NCBI GenBank assembly: GCA_947471745.1
Contig: CANJKZ010001237.1
Span: 2,586,001-2,650,000, forward strand
DNA length: 64,000 nucleotides
Direction of reading: 5' to 3'
DNA from: Closterium sp. Naga37s-1
Lineage: Eukaryota; Streptophyta; Zygnematophyceae; Desmidiales; Closteriaceae
The notes under the pieces were generated by a model that saw only the letters and a program-made list of their open reading frames with translations, was not told where the DNA came from and ran no database searches. Made by a program: the position numbers and the translations under genes. How positions within the stretch are numbered: the first letter of the stretch is position 1; each line of letters starts with the position of its first letter. Shown in pieces: positions 1 to 9,475 of the stretch.

Positions 1-2595
1 TCATGCTGCCGTACCTGTTCCCTGACCTTGCCGCCTTTGCCACAGTCACTGACCTCATTATTCACCTCCGCACTAGTGACGCCCGCTACCGCACTGCGCT
101 TCCCACTGAGTTATGTGTCAAGAACCCCCCCCCCCATGTATATCACCCTCTACTACCTAGTCACCCGTCTCCCTGACTCCCTTTCTTCGGTCAGGGACCA
201 CTTTCTCTCCCTTTGCCCCACCGAGCTCACCGTCGACCTGCTAGAGGAGCGCCAAACTGCAGCTGAGAAGAGTATCGTTGCTGTAGGTGCTTCTCGCGGC
301 GACCCTCGCGCCCCTTTCTTTGAGGGGTGTTCCCCCGTCCCCCTTCTCCCCTCTGTTGCTTCTGCTGCTGCTGTCGACCTCGTTGGCACAAAGGAGGTCA
401 GGGCTGCATCTGCTCCTAGTGGGAGGCGCCGCAACAGCAAGGGCAAGGGGGGCAAGGGTGGTGGAGGGGACGGTGGGGGCGGCGGTGGAGGCGGTGGAGG
501 AGGCGGAGGGGGTGGCGGTGGAGGTGGGGGTGGTGGCGGGAGTGGGGGCTTTGGAGGCAGCGGCAGCGGCGGTGGAGGCAGCGGCAGCGGCGGTGGAGGT
601 GGCGGCGGCGGTGGTGCTGGTCGAGGTGGAGCAGCGCAGCGTAGAGGCTTTGGCGGTAGCCAACGCCAGCAGCAGCCGCGTTCCCGTGAGACCCTGTCGC
701 CCCAGCCGCTTCGTGAGTGGTACGCTAGGCTTGGGAGGTCTGGGGGGGCTGGTCCATGTACTTACGTTCTTCGCACCGGCGGGCGCCGTGGGGAGACGTG
801 CGGACTGCCCCACACTTCGCAGCGCTGCTTCGGTCGCCTGACTGACGCCTGGCGCGCCCAGTTTCCTGACGGCGCTGAGCTCCCTCGCTGGGGTGATCTG
901 CTTAAGCAGAATGTTGCTATCTTTGATCTTGATTTCGATGATACCTGTATGTATGCTGTGTCTGATAGTGCTGAGGGTGACTGTTACTTGTGTGTTCCGC
1001 CCGACCCGGGCATTGAGGCTGCTGCTCTAGGTGCTAGTGAGTCTGCTGCTCCAGGTGCTGGTGAGTCTGCTCTCTCTGGTACTGCACCTACTGAGGCTTT
1101 GCATACTTTCACACTTGACTCTGGTGCTTCGCGCTCCTTCTTTCGCGACAGCACCACACTCACGCCGCTCAGTCGGCCTGTCGCAGTCTCCCTGGCTGAC
1201 CCCTCTGGGGGCCCAGTCCTTGCGCACTCTTCCACGGTTCCACCGTGTCCTGCGGCCCCGTCGGGCTTGCTGTCGGGACTCCACCTCCCCTCGTTCTCTA
1301 CGAACTTAGTGAGTGGAGCTGATCTCCAGGACGTGTGGGTTGACCAGTTCACCCCTGGAGGTCAGCGTGTGACCCACTGCACTTGCTCGCGGACGGGCCG
1401 CCACCTGGCCACGTTCACCCGTCGACCTGGGTCGAGCCTGTACACACTGACTACTGCGTCTCCTCCGGTTAGTGCGTCTGGTCAGGTAGCAGCGTCTGGT
1501 CAGGTGTTTGCTGCCGCATCCAGGTCTAGTCCGGCGTCTGCCCCCTGCTCGTGTCGGCCTCTGTCACACGAGACTCTCCTTTGGCACCACCGCCTTGGTC
1601 ACCCCTCCCTGCCTCGTCTTCGAGGTATGGCCTCCCGTACCCTTGTCTCTGGTCTCCCCCGGTCCCTCCCTCCCCTTCCTCTGGGGCCGGCCCCTAACTG
1701 TGTTCCTTGTGTCGAGGGCCGGCAGCGCGCCGCTCCTCACTCCTCCGAGTTTCCTCCGACAGAGGCTCCCCTGCAGACTCTCCACATGGACGTGTGGGGC
1801 CCAGACCGCGTCCGTGGACAGGGTCACGAGCGTTACTTCCTGCTGGTCGTTGACGACTACTCGCGTTACACCACAGTCTTCCCCTTGCGCCGCAAGGGTG
1901 AGGTCACTGAGGTGTTGATCGACTGGATCCGCGGTGCTCGTCGCCAGCTCAGCGAGAGTTTTAGCTCGGACCTTCCTGTTCTGCGTCTGCACTCAGACAG
2001 AGGTGGTGAGTTTTCCTCCGACCTTCTGAGGGCTTTCTGTCGTGCGGAGGGCATCCGCCAGACGTTCACACTTCCGGCCTCTCCACAGCAAAATGGGATT
2101 GCTGGGCGCCGCATTGGCATGGTCATGGACGTCGCTCGTACGTCCATGATCCATGCGGCTGCTCCCCATTATCTGTGGCCGTTCGCGGTTCAGTACGCTG
2201 CGCATCAGATCAACCTTCAGCCTCGTGTCTCCTTGCCGGAGACCACACCTACTCTGCGGTGGACGGGGAAGGTTGGCGATGCGTCTGTGTTCCGTGTCTG
2301 GGGATCTCGAGCTTTTGTCCGCGATTCTTCCGCGGACAAGCTGTCCTCCCGTGCTGTTCCCTGCGTCTTCCTTGGCTCCCCCCCTGACGCGCCTGGGTGG
2401 CAGTTTTACCACCCCACCTCGCGTCGTGTTCTGTCCTCTCAGGACGTCACGTTTGACGAGTCGGTATCTTACTACCGTCTCTTTCCCTACCGCACTGCCC
2501 CTCTCCCTCCCCCGCCGCTCTTCCTAGCACCAAGTGCTCCTCCGGTAGACCCCCTCCCCCCTCAGGGTCCTGCCCCTCAGGTGTGTCCCAGGTAG
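1..2595 (+). pseudogene. E1 gag-protease-integrase, broken
   Basis: Bases 3-124 read as Gag (MLPYLFPDLAAF) in one frame, then an 11-C run at 125-135, where E5 has 10 C, shifts to the frame that stays open to 2595. Features in order: Gag core; a glycine tract (about 466-620); the LREWY module (709-723); a zinc finger of form C-X13-C-X3-H-X4-C (757-828); aspartic protease DSGAS (near 1120); the integrase zinc region (HHRLGHP, then CVPC); and the integrase core with D (LHMDVWGP), D (LHSDRGGEF) and, 35 residues on, Gly instead of catalytic Glu (codon 2104-2106, QNGIAG where E5 has QNGIAE). A 1-nt deletion near 2575, relative to E10, breaks the link to the RT frame. Confidence 0.93.
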
Positions 2596-5378
2596 ACCCT
2601 GTTGAGCCAATCGAGGTAGCTTTCGACTGTGGTACTGCTAGGGGAGCTGAGCCTGCGGGTGCGGGGCCTGGGGGTGCTGAGCCTGGGGTTGCTGAGTCTG
2701 AGGGTGCGGAGCCTAGGGGTGCTGAGCCTGAGCCTGCGGAGCCTGGGGGTGCTGAGTCTGGGGGTGCTGAGCCTGAGCGTGCTGAGTTTGGAGGTCCTCC
2801 GAGTGTCCCGTCACGGCGGGAGCCCCTCTCTCCACAGCAGCTGCGTGAGTGGTACGCTGGGCGCTGTAGCCGTGCTGCTGGAGCTGGGGGGCCTGCTACT
2901 GGAGGTGCTGCTGGTGCTGGAGCTGCTGGAGCCGCTGGTCGTGGAGGTGCTCGTGCTGGAGGTACTGGCACTGCTGGAGGTCCTGCTAGTGTTGGAGCTG
3001 CTGGAGGTGCTGGCACTTCTGGAGGTCCTGCTGGTGTTGGAGCTGCTGGAGGTGCTGGCGCTGCTGGAGGTTCTGCTGATGTTGGAGCTACTGGAGGTGC
3101 TGACGCTGCTGGAGGTCCTGCTGGTGTTGGAGCTACTGGAGGTGCTGGAGCCGCTGGTCCCGGAGGTGCTCGTACTGGAGGTACTGGAGCTGCTGGGGCT
3201 GGTGGTGCTGCAGGAGCTGGAGCTGCTAGAGGTACTGCAGCTGGTGATGCTACGGGAGTTGTAGCTGGAGTCCCTGGAGCGGAGGGTACTGGTGCTGTCT
3301 CTGCTGTTTCAGGAGGCGCTGCGCGGCCGCGGCCGTACTACGTTCCGCTCCTTCAGCAAGTTCTTGGCCTCCCACCTTCTACTGGTCCTAGTCCTCCCTT
3401 ACTGAGTCCACCGCCTGTCCAGTCGCAGTCACAGTCACAGCCAGCCTCTCCACTGCCTGGTCCTTCTCCTTACTCTGGTTCGACTAGAGGTCTTACGGAG
3501 CGTCGTGAGCTTGAGTCTCGTCCTGCGTCGCCTGAGTCTCGTCCTGCGTCGCCTGAGTCTCGTCCTGAGTCGCCTGTTCACACTGTCCGCACAGGTCGTC
3601 GTGTTCTGCGTCAGCGTCCTCCTCCTGTCCCCGGCACTCACTATATGACTCTGCGTCCTTCCACTGCTCCACAGCGTGTCCCTCTGCCGTCTCCTCATGC
3701 GTCCTCTCTTCCTGACGGTCCGGACCCGGAGTCTGACTCCCTTTGTGCTGCTAGTCCTACTGTCACGCGTTTCCTGGCCACTGTTGTCACCGACCCTTCG
3801 TTTGAGTCCACTGCTGCGTCTGCTCTAGTTGCTGAGCTTGTTGACTTTGCTGCCGCCTGTCGTCTAGACTACGCCGCTAGCCTTGTTGCTGAGTCTGAGT
3901 CTGCGTCTGTCTGTCCTCCGTCCGTCGGGGGTGAGTGTGCTCTTGGCACGGACGTCCTTGAGGACAGACAGGAGGAGTTTGAGTGCTTTGCCGCTTCTTT
4001 ACCTCATCTCGTGTCCATGCTGCTTGCCCCTGAGGGAGACCCGGATGCACCAGACATCCCGACCACGCGCTCTTACGCAGAGGCGATAGAGGGTCCCTAC
4101 TCCTCTCACTCTCTTGACTACGAGCTTCACTCTCTTGACTTCAGCACAGCCTTCCTACAGGGCAGCCTGCACGAGGAGATCTGGCTGCGCCGCCCACCTG
4201 GCTTCACTTGGTCGTTTCCTGCTGGTACCCAGTGGAGCCTCCGGCAGCCAGTCTACGGTCTCCGCCTGGCACCCCGTGAGTGGCACGACACACTGAGGAC
4301 GACTCTTGCTGCTCTTGGGTTTGCTTCTTCTACTGCTGACCCGTCGCTGTTTCTACGCACCGACACAACTCTGCCGCCGTTCTACGTTCTCATGTACGTA
4401 GACGACTTGGTCTTTGCTACTGCTGACACTGAGGCACTCGCCCACGTGAAGTCGGAGCTGCAGAAGAGACACACGTGCACAGACCTGGGTGAGCTGACAA
4501 GCTATCTTGGCTTGCGGATCACCCGGGACAGAGCACAGCGCACCATTACCTTGACTCAGTCACACATGGTGCACCAGGTCCTTCAGCGCTTCTGCTTCAC
4601 GTACTCCTCGCCACAGTCCACTCCTCTGCCTACCGGTCACTCGCTCTCAGCTCCACCTTCGGACGAGTCCGTAGAGCCGAGTGGCCCGTATCCAGAGCTT
4701 GTGGGCTGCCTCATGTACCTGATGACCTGCACTCGACCTGACCTTGCCTACCCTCTTAGCATTCTAGCACGCTATGTCGCTCCTGGCCGACACAGGAAGG
4801 AGCACATGGATGCCGCTAAGAGGGTGTTGCGCTACTTGTGCAGTACGTCGGGGATGGGGCTCGTGCTTGGAGGACGGGCTCGAGTTGTCCTCACTGGTCA
4901 CGCAGACGCTTCTTGGGCTGACGACTTGGCTACGCAGCGGTCGTCACAGGGTTACACCTTCAGTCTTGGCTCCGGCTCTGTTTCGTGGCGGTCTACCCGC
5001 TCGTCTTCTGTTCTCAGCTCCACTTGTGAGGCTGAGATCTACGCAGGGGCCATGGCTGCACAGGAGTTACGCTGGCTCACCTACCTGCTGACCGACCTGG
5101 GAGAGCCGCCTCGTTCTCCTCCAGTGCTGTACGTCGTCAACAAGGCCATGATTGCCTTGTGTCAGGAGCACAGACTGGAGCACAGAACGAAGCACATCGC
5201 TCTGCGCTACTTCCTTGCTCGAGAGTTGCAGCAGCGTGGTCAGCTTCGTCTTGCTTACGTGGCCACTCGGGCCAACACTGCTGATGTCTTCACCAAGGCG
5301 CTTCAGCCTTGTGATCATCAGCATTTCTGTACTGTTCTAGGCCTTGTGCCTACTGTGCCTCACTTACTTACTTCTTGA
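2583..5378 (+). pseudogene. E1 spacer, reverse transcriptase and RNase H, defective
   Basis: The segment opens with GAEPG-type pentapeptide repeats, a second LREWY module (2841-2855) and an Ala/Gly-rich stretch to about 3290, then a Ser/Pro-rich part and RT. About 86 residues present in E5, E7 and E10 (from the QWQ..MDAEMASW block through FKARYVARGFSQ to HVAAQR) are missing at about 4105, replaced by a short copied piece, so the RT fingers are gone although the frame is kept. YVDD is present (near 4396). RNase H has DASWADD and EAEIYA, but the third acidic position reads YVVN instead of YVDN (codon 5136-5138). The stop at 5376-5378 matches the E10 C terminus. Confidence 0.93.
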
Positions 5379-5584
5379 CTCTGCTTGTACTGTGATCTCT
5401 ATACCTATACCTGCATGCTTGCACTTGCTAGGTTGTGATCACTGTATTGCTTGTTCTCCTTTATATAACTCTGCATGTGAACTGGCCATGTGGCCATTTG
5501 CTTGTGCTCAGACTGCGTGGTGATGTCGTGATCCACCCTGAGCTTGTTTTGCCCTTCTTGACCGGTCTTGTGACCTCTTGTTCT

Positions 5585-5605
5585 CCCCCACTTTGCCTAT
5601 GGGGG
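5585..5605 (+). promoter_or_regulatory. E1 polypurine tract in a hairpin
   Basis: CCCCCA, nine bases, then TGGGGG form a perfect 6-bp stem directly upstream of the 3' LTR. The G run is the expected primer site for plus-strand DNA synthesis. The same stem is seen in E3, E5, E7 and E10, slightly altered in E6 and E8. Confidence 0.75.
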
Positions 5606-5607
5606 TG

Positions 5608-5738
5608 TGTCAAACTTATATGCTATATTCTGTGTAGGCTGTAGTGGGGTAGTTCATATAGGGTACAACACTTTTAGGTTTCCTACTTGTACCCACCTGT
5701 TTGCTAGTTGAGTCATTCGTTCCTTCACTATTCTGGCA
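5608..5738 (+). repeat. E1 3' LTR (131 bp)
   Basis: It starts TGTCAAAC and ends CTGGCA. It aligns along its length with the reverse complement of the 132-bp LTR of E7, including the shared GGCTGTAGTGGGG core. The start is fixed by the polypurine tract and the end by alignment to E7. Confidence 0.88.
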
Positions 5739-6214
5739 CGTTAATGTAATGGCAAATATGAAATTCTATTTGTTTTACACCAAGCTGTAGATCTCGTTCA
5801 GCCGATTGTAATTGAGTCGAAAATATATAGGGTCGCGAATCTGATTCTCGCGCAGCTTGGTTGGGATTGATTCCCTGCCGACACATGCTGACTAAATGAC
5901 AGCACGTGCTGACTAGACGCGCAACAAGTGAAATGAGAGTGGGAAACTGAAATTGTACTTCGTTTCCTTGCTAAGGTGAAATTCGTTTCCGTGATTCGAC
6001 AGTTTTTTCAAATAAAAAATCAACATGCGCTTATAATAAAACATGATTTTTAGGGGGTGCGCTTATAATCGAGGACCGGATATAAGCGTCATTTACCTTT
6101 TATAAGCGCCCGACGCTTTTCCGAGGCCTGCGCTTATATCCGAGGGCTGACGGTACCTTCCGCTGCAACACCCTCTGCAGACCCTCCTGAGTAGATCCTT
6201 GGGACGATCAACTT
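5739..6214. other. Non-coding spacer with a cluster of GCGCTTATA sites
   Basis: AT-richer DNA between E1 and E2 with no convincing gene. Five copies of GCGCTTATA or its complement (one with a final mismatch) lie at 6027, 6059, 6081, 6101 and 6130, in orders + + - - +, several followed by a CGAGG-like tail. This could be the remnant of a small palindromic DNA transposon. The last five bases (AACTT, 6210-6214) are the target duplication of E2. Confidence 0.55.
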
Positions 6215-6681
6215 TGTTGGAGTAAGAAGGGAATCGACTTAAGCATTTCCGTAGGTGCAGCTGTATCGCACGCGTCAATATCAAAGCAGCACCAGCAGCA
6301 GTATCGGATCAGCCCGTAACAAGGGCAGCAAGGTCAACAGTCGCAAAGGTCAACTGTCGCGACTGTTGACCATCTGGACCGAATGACTCACCAACGAGGA
6401 ATGGCAACAGGCGCAACTGTCCATACAGTTACATGCAGCGACTCGTAACAAGAAGAAGAGCAGTGGTCAGAGTCTTTATAGAACTGCCTGTAAAACTGTT
6501 AGAATAAGGGAATGTACACCTTAGAGAACATGGCTAGTTAGATCTATTTATTGTGTGTAATTTTATCCCTTAATCAATCCTTGGCATTTACATTCACTAT
6601 GCACAAGGTCCCTACCACAAGACTTACACTATCAAATCTCTATAAGGCATACCTATTCTATCCAAGATCCTCACTCTAACA
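6215..6681 (+). repeat. E2 5' LTR (467 bp)
   Basis: It starts TGTTGGAG and ends TAACA, followed at once by a primer binding site. It matches the split 3' LTR over its whole length. Confidence 0.95.
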
Positions 6682-6693
6682 TGGTATGAGAGC
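6682..6693 (+). promoter_or_regulatory. E2 primer binding site
   Basis: TGGTATGAGAGC differs by one base from TGGTATCAGAGC, the usual plant copia site complementary to the 3' end of initiator-methionine tRNA. It abuts the LTR. Confidence 0.85.
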
Positions 6694-6774
6694 TAGTTTG
6701 GATTATAGGAACTGCCAAGTCTTCATTCACAACAATCTTTGTTATGAATTATTCTTACATCAAGGGCAAGCACC

Positions 6775-8009
6775 ATGCCAGGCGCAGATTGCAGTGAGAC
6801 TGGAGAAAACCCAGTACTCCCTTCCACCAATGTCGCCTCCGGAACGACAACTGTGGATTCAGCACTCCTCGAGCAGCTCATTTCCCGCATCAGCGCTCTG
6901 GAGAGCCATCAGCCAATGTGCATCGACGGCTCTACCTACGCCCGAAGACCTCCTGATCCACAAGGAGCTCAGTCTGAGCGATCCTTCACCTTCGACAATC
7001 GCGGAGCTCAAGGATCTGCACAAGCACAACAAACGCATTACAAGACAATGGCGTCAACGCATAACAAGTTCCTCTCAACATCAAAGCTCAGGACAACCAA
7101 GCCCTTCGACGGGAAGGATTTCTACACCTGGAGTTTCGAATTTGAACTACTGGCTCAAGGCGCACATATCTGGATGTACTACGATGGATCCTACGCATTC
7201 CCGATCAAGGGCTCACCTCAAGAGAAGACACAATACTACAACGAGTCGATGTTGGCCTTCACGGTCTTGATCCGGAACCTGTGGCCTGGAGAACAACTGA
7301 GCATTCGCCCCTTCAAAAACGAGTGGGCGCCCGCGCAACAATTCTGGGAGCACCTGCGCAGCTGCCACATGGCAACGGATTCGGTGACACTTAGTCGCCT
7401 CCTCAACCAGCTGAACAATGTAAAGATGTTCCCCGGAGAGAAGGTCGGGCCATACATCAACCGCTGCAGAAACCTAAGAGACCAATTCAAGAAAGCGGCG
7501 GCAACTTCCCTGACGACATGTTCGTCACCATCATCCTCGTTCGATTACGTCCGCAATGGCGCCACTGCAAGTTGATTCTTCGCACCCAAGGAACGCTAAA
7601 AAAAACTTCGCTCTGCGCCTCGCTCCTCGCCGAGCAGAAGGAGATTGACCTGTATAACGAGAGAGGCAACAAGAAAGAGAAGATTGCGTTCTACGCACAA
7701 GCGCCACCTCACAAAAAGCGGCTCTTCTGCAAGTACTGCAAGAAGACAGGACACGCGATCCAGGAATGCTGGAAGCTGAACGGCAACAACAACAATCATG
7801 GTCAGAAACAACAAGGAGGAGCAGCTCACCAGCAGCCCGCAGGAGCCCAAGTGCGCAACCAGGCCGTTTCTCCGCCTGTCGTCGCCAGCACCTCTCAGGC
7901 TCCCACTTGCATCTCTGCAAACCACAAAGGAAAGAACAAGGTGTTAACATGCATGGTGCGACACGGACCACCACGACCAAATCGTCACTACCGATTCTTC
8001 CGCAGCTAG
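6775..8009 (+). pseudogene. E2 gag, frameshifted
   Basis: The first part (6775 to about 7500) starts MPGADCSETG and holds a copia-type Gag core (KPFDGKDFYTWSFEF, later GPYINRCRNLRDQF). The frame then shifts near 7500, and the open frame at 7518-8009 carries a canonical CCHC zinc knuckle, CKYCKKTGHAIQEC, at about 7728-7770. A second frame change must follow to reach protease. The start at 6775 is about 80 bases past the primer site, as expected. There is no glycine tract, unlike E3 and E5. Confidence 0.85.
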
Positions 8010-8015
8010 GAATTC

Positions 8016-9475
8016 ATGTTCGCAGACCCACCTCCAGAAAGACCCGAAGGTTCGGTCGAAGAAGAAGAGGAGAACGACCCCACCTACGATGAGCTGACGG
8101 TCGGCCGCATGCAGTACGATTGGCAAGCACCACCGTGGATTCAAGAATCGCCACCTGCACACATCACATACAGCGACAAAGGATACGACTATGAGAATGA
8201 TCACGACATGGATCATCACTTAACTCCGAAACTCGCAAAACTTGCCAAAGCCAAGAAAGATGTCAACAAATGGTACCTGGACAGTTGCTGCGGTCAGCAC
8301 ATGGTGTCGTCGAGTGCCTTCATCCTCAACAGTGAATAACTCTTCAATGAGGTGGAAATCACCGTTGCCAACAACCAGACAATCTACGCGAGAAGTCGCG
8401 GGTAGATCCAGTTGGAGTCGAACGACACCGGGTACTGCATCTACATCAGCGATGTCCTGGTCGTACCAGAGCTTCAGTTCATCATCCTGTCGGTCGCTCA
8501 GATGATGAAGTGTGGCGTCGACATGCAGTCATCCGAAAACGAATTTCACTTGATATACGAAGGAGACCTTCTCCGAAAGGCAAAGAACGAGAACGGAGTG
8601 TTCGTGCTCGATTTCGAATCACCCAAGACTTCTGGCGATAATCAACACATCATAGTCCTTGATCCGCAGCCACCCGTCACCGCCAACTTGGAGTCACCCA
8701 GAAGAAACGGATTATCAACGTCCAGGCCTTGACGGAACCTTCCACGCTCTCGCCGTACCCGTCGCCTCAACCACGAATCCTGCGGACACACGACCAGAGG
8801 CAGTGGAGGATGGTGAGGATATTAATTCGGGAACAACAAACACGGAAGTCGGAGGATGGGCGCGAGCAATCTGGCCCCGCTTACAACAACCTACCGGCTG
8901 GAACACAACTGAAGGCTGGGACGTGGTGGATGTCCGCTGGGTCATGGACAAAACCGAGCTGGGAGAAGCCGTTGAAGCTGCAACCGGATTGGGAAACATC
9001 GCCGAAGACCTGCAGAAGAAGACGAACCAGAAGTTACTGAGGAGGCACCGGAAGCAAAGGAGGAAGAATCACTGACGGAGTACGGACCTCACCTCATCCC
9101 CATCACGACAGACGGAAGGGACTATCTCCGCGTCGAGACAAGGGGAGTAGCGATTGGCGACACTGACTTCAAAGAAGGAGAAGTCACGCAGCTAGAGGAT
9201 CGTCGTCAAAGAGTTACACCGACACCTCCTGAAGGTCCCCTGGAGCTTCCCGTGACAATCCACACCTCCACCATCGGTGACACCAGCGGCGAGTACCACG
9301 GAGCACGAACCGAGGCAGCAGTTCAAGTCTTCTGCCGGAAGATCCTGCGGAAGAAATAGGAAAAGAAACTGCATAGAAGATTTTAGCACGAGAGAAGGAG
9401 CTCTACGCGCGCACGAAAGGATACCGCGCCGACCCCGACATCTGGCATCAACGATTCGGGCACCCATTAATCGAA
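8016..9475 (+). pseudogene. E2 protease region and long acidic spacer, broken
   Basis: The frame at 8016-8339 ends in WYLDSCCGQHMV, the protease active-site region. Copia proteases usually read DSG here, so the Gly appears changed to Cys. A stop follows (8337-8339). The frame at 8412-8732 continues the protease C-terminal part (VLVVPELQFIILSVAQM). Between it and the integrase zinc region (IWHQRFGHP, about 9440) lie some 600 bases of mostly open, acidic, low-similarity sequence with frame changes. I do not recognise a domain in it, and it is longer than the usual gap between protease and integrase. Confidence 0.7.

Larger units (their letters stand above)
1..5738 (+). mobile_element. E1: Ty1/copia retrotransposon, 5' end outside window
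   Basis: The body runs gag, protease, integrase, reverse transcriptase, RNase H, which is the Ty1/copia order. The 5' LTR and the start of gag are off the left edge. The element ends with a hairpin-held polypurine tract and a 131-bp 3' LTR at 5608-5738 whose end is TGGCA where relatives have TGACA. It is close in sequence to E5, E7 and E10. It is dead: a homopolymer frameshift in gag, a 1-nt frameshift between integrase and the RT part, a large in-frame deletion in RT, and changed catalytic residues in integrase and RNase H. Confidence 0.95.

Noticed and set aside
241..813. Long minus-strand Ala/Thr-rich open frame opposite the E1 glycine tract
   Set aside because: It is the complement of a GGN-rich coding tract. 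Similar frames occur opposite every glycine tract (23384-24331, 57561-58151) and none has conserved features.
2573..2600. Frameshift between the two long E1 frames as a programmed Gag-Pol shift
   Set aside because: It lies between integrase and RT, not between Gag and Pol. E10 and E7 have one more base here and read through, so it is a deletion.
2629..3264. Leu/Val-rich frames that look like membrane proteins (also 27346-28224, 30779-31669, 62577-63260)
   Set aside because: They are shifted readings of GGTGCTGGAGCTGCT-type spacer repeats. The true frame is the Ala/Gly one, which continues into RT.
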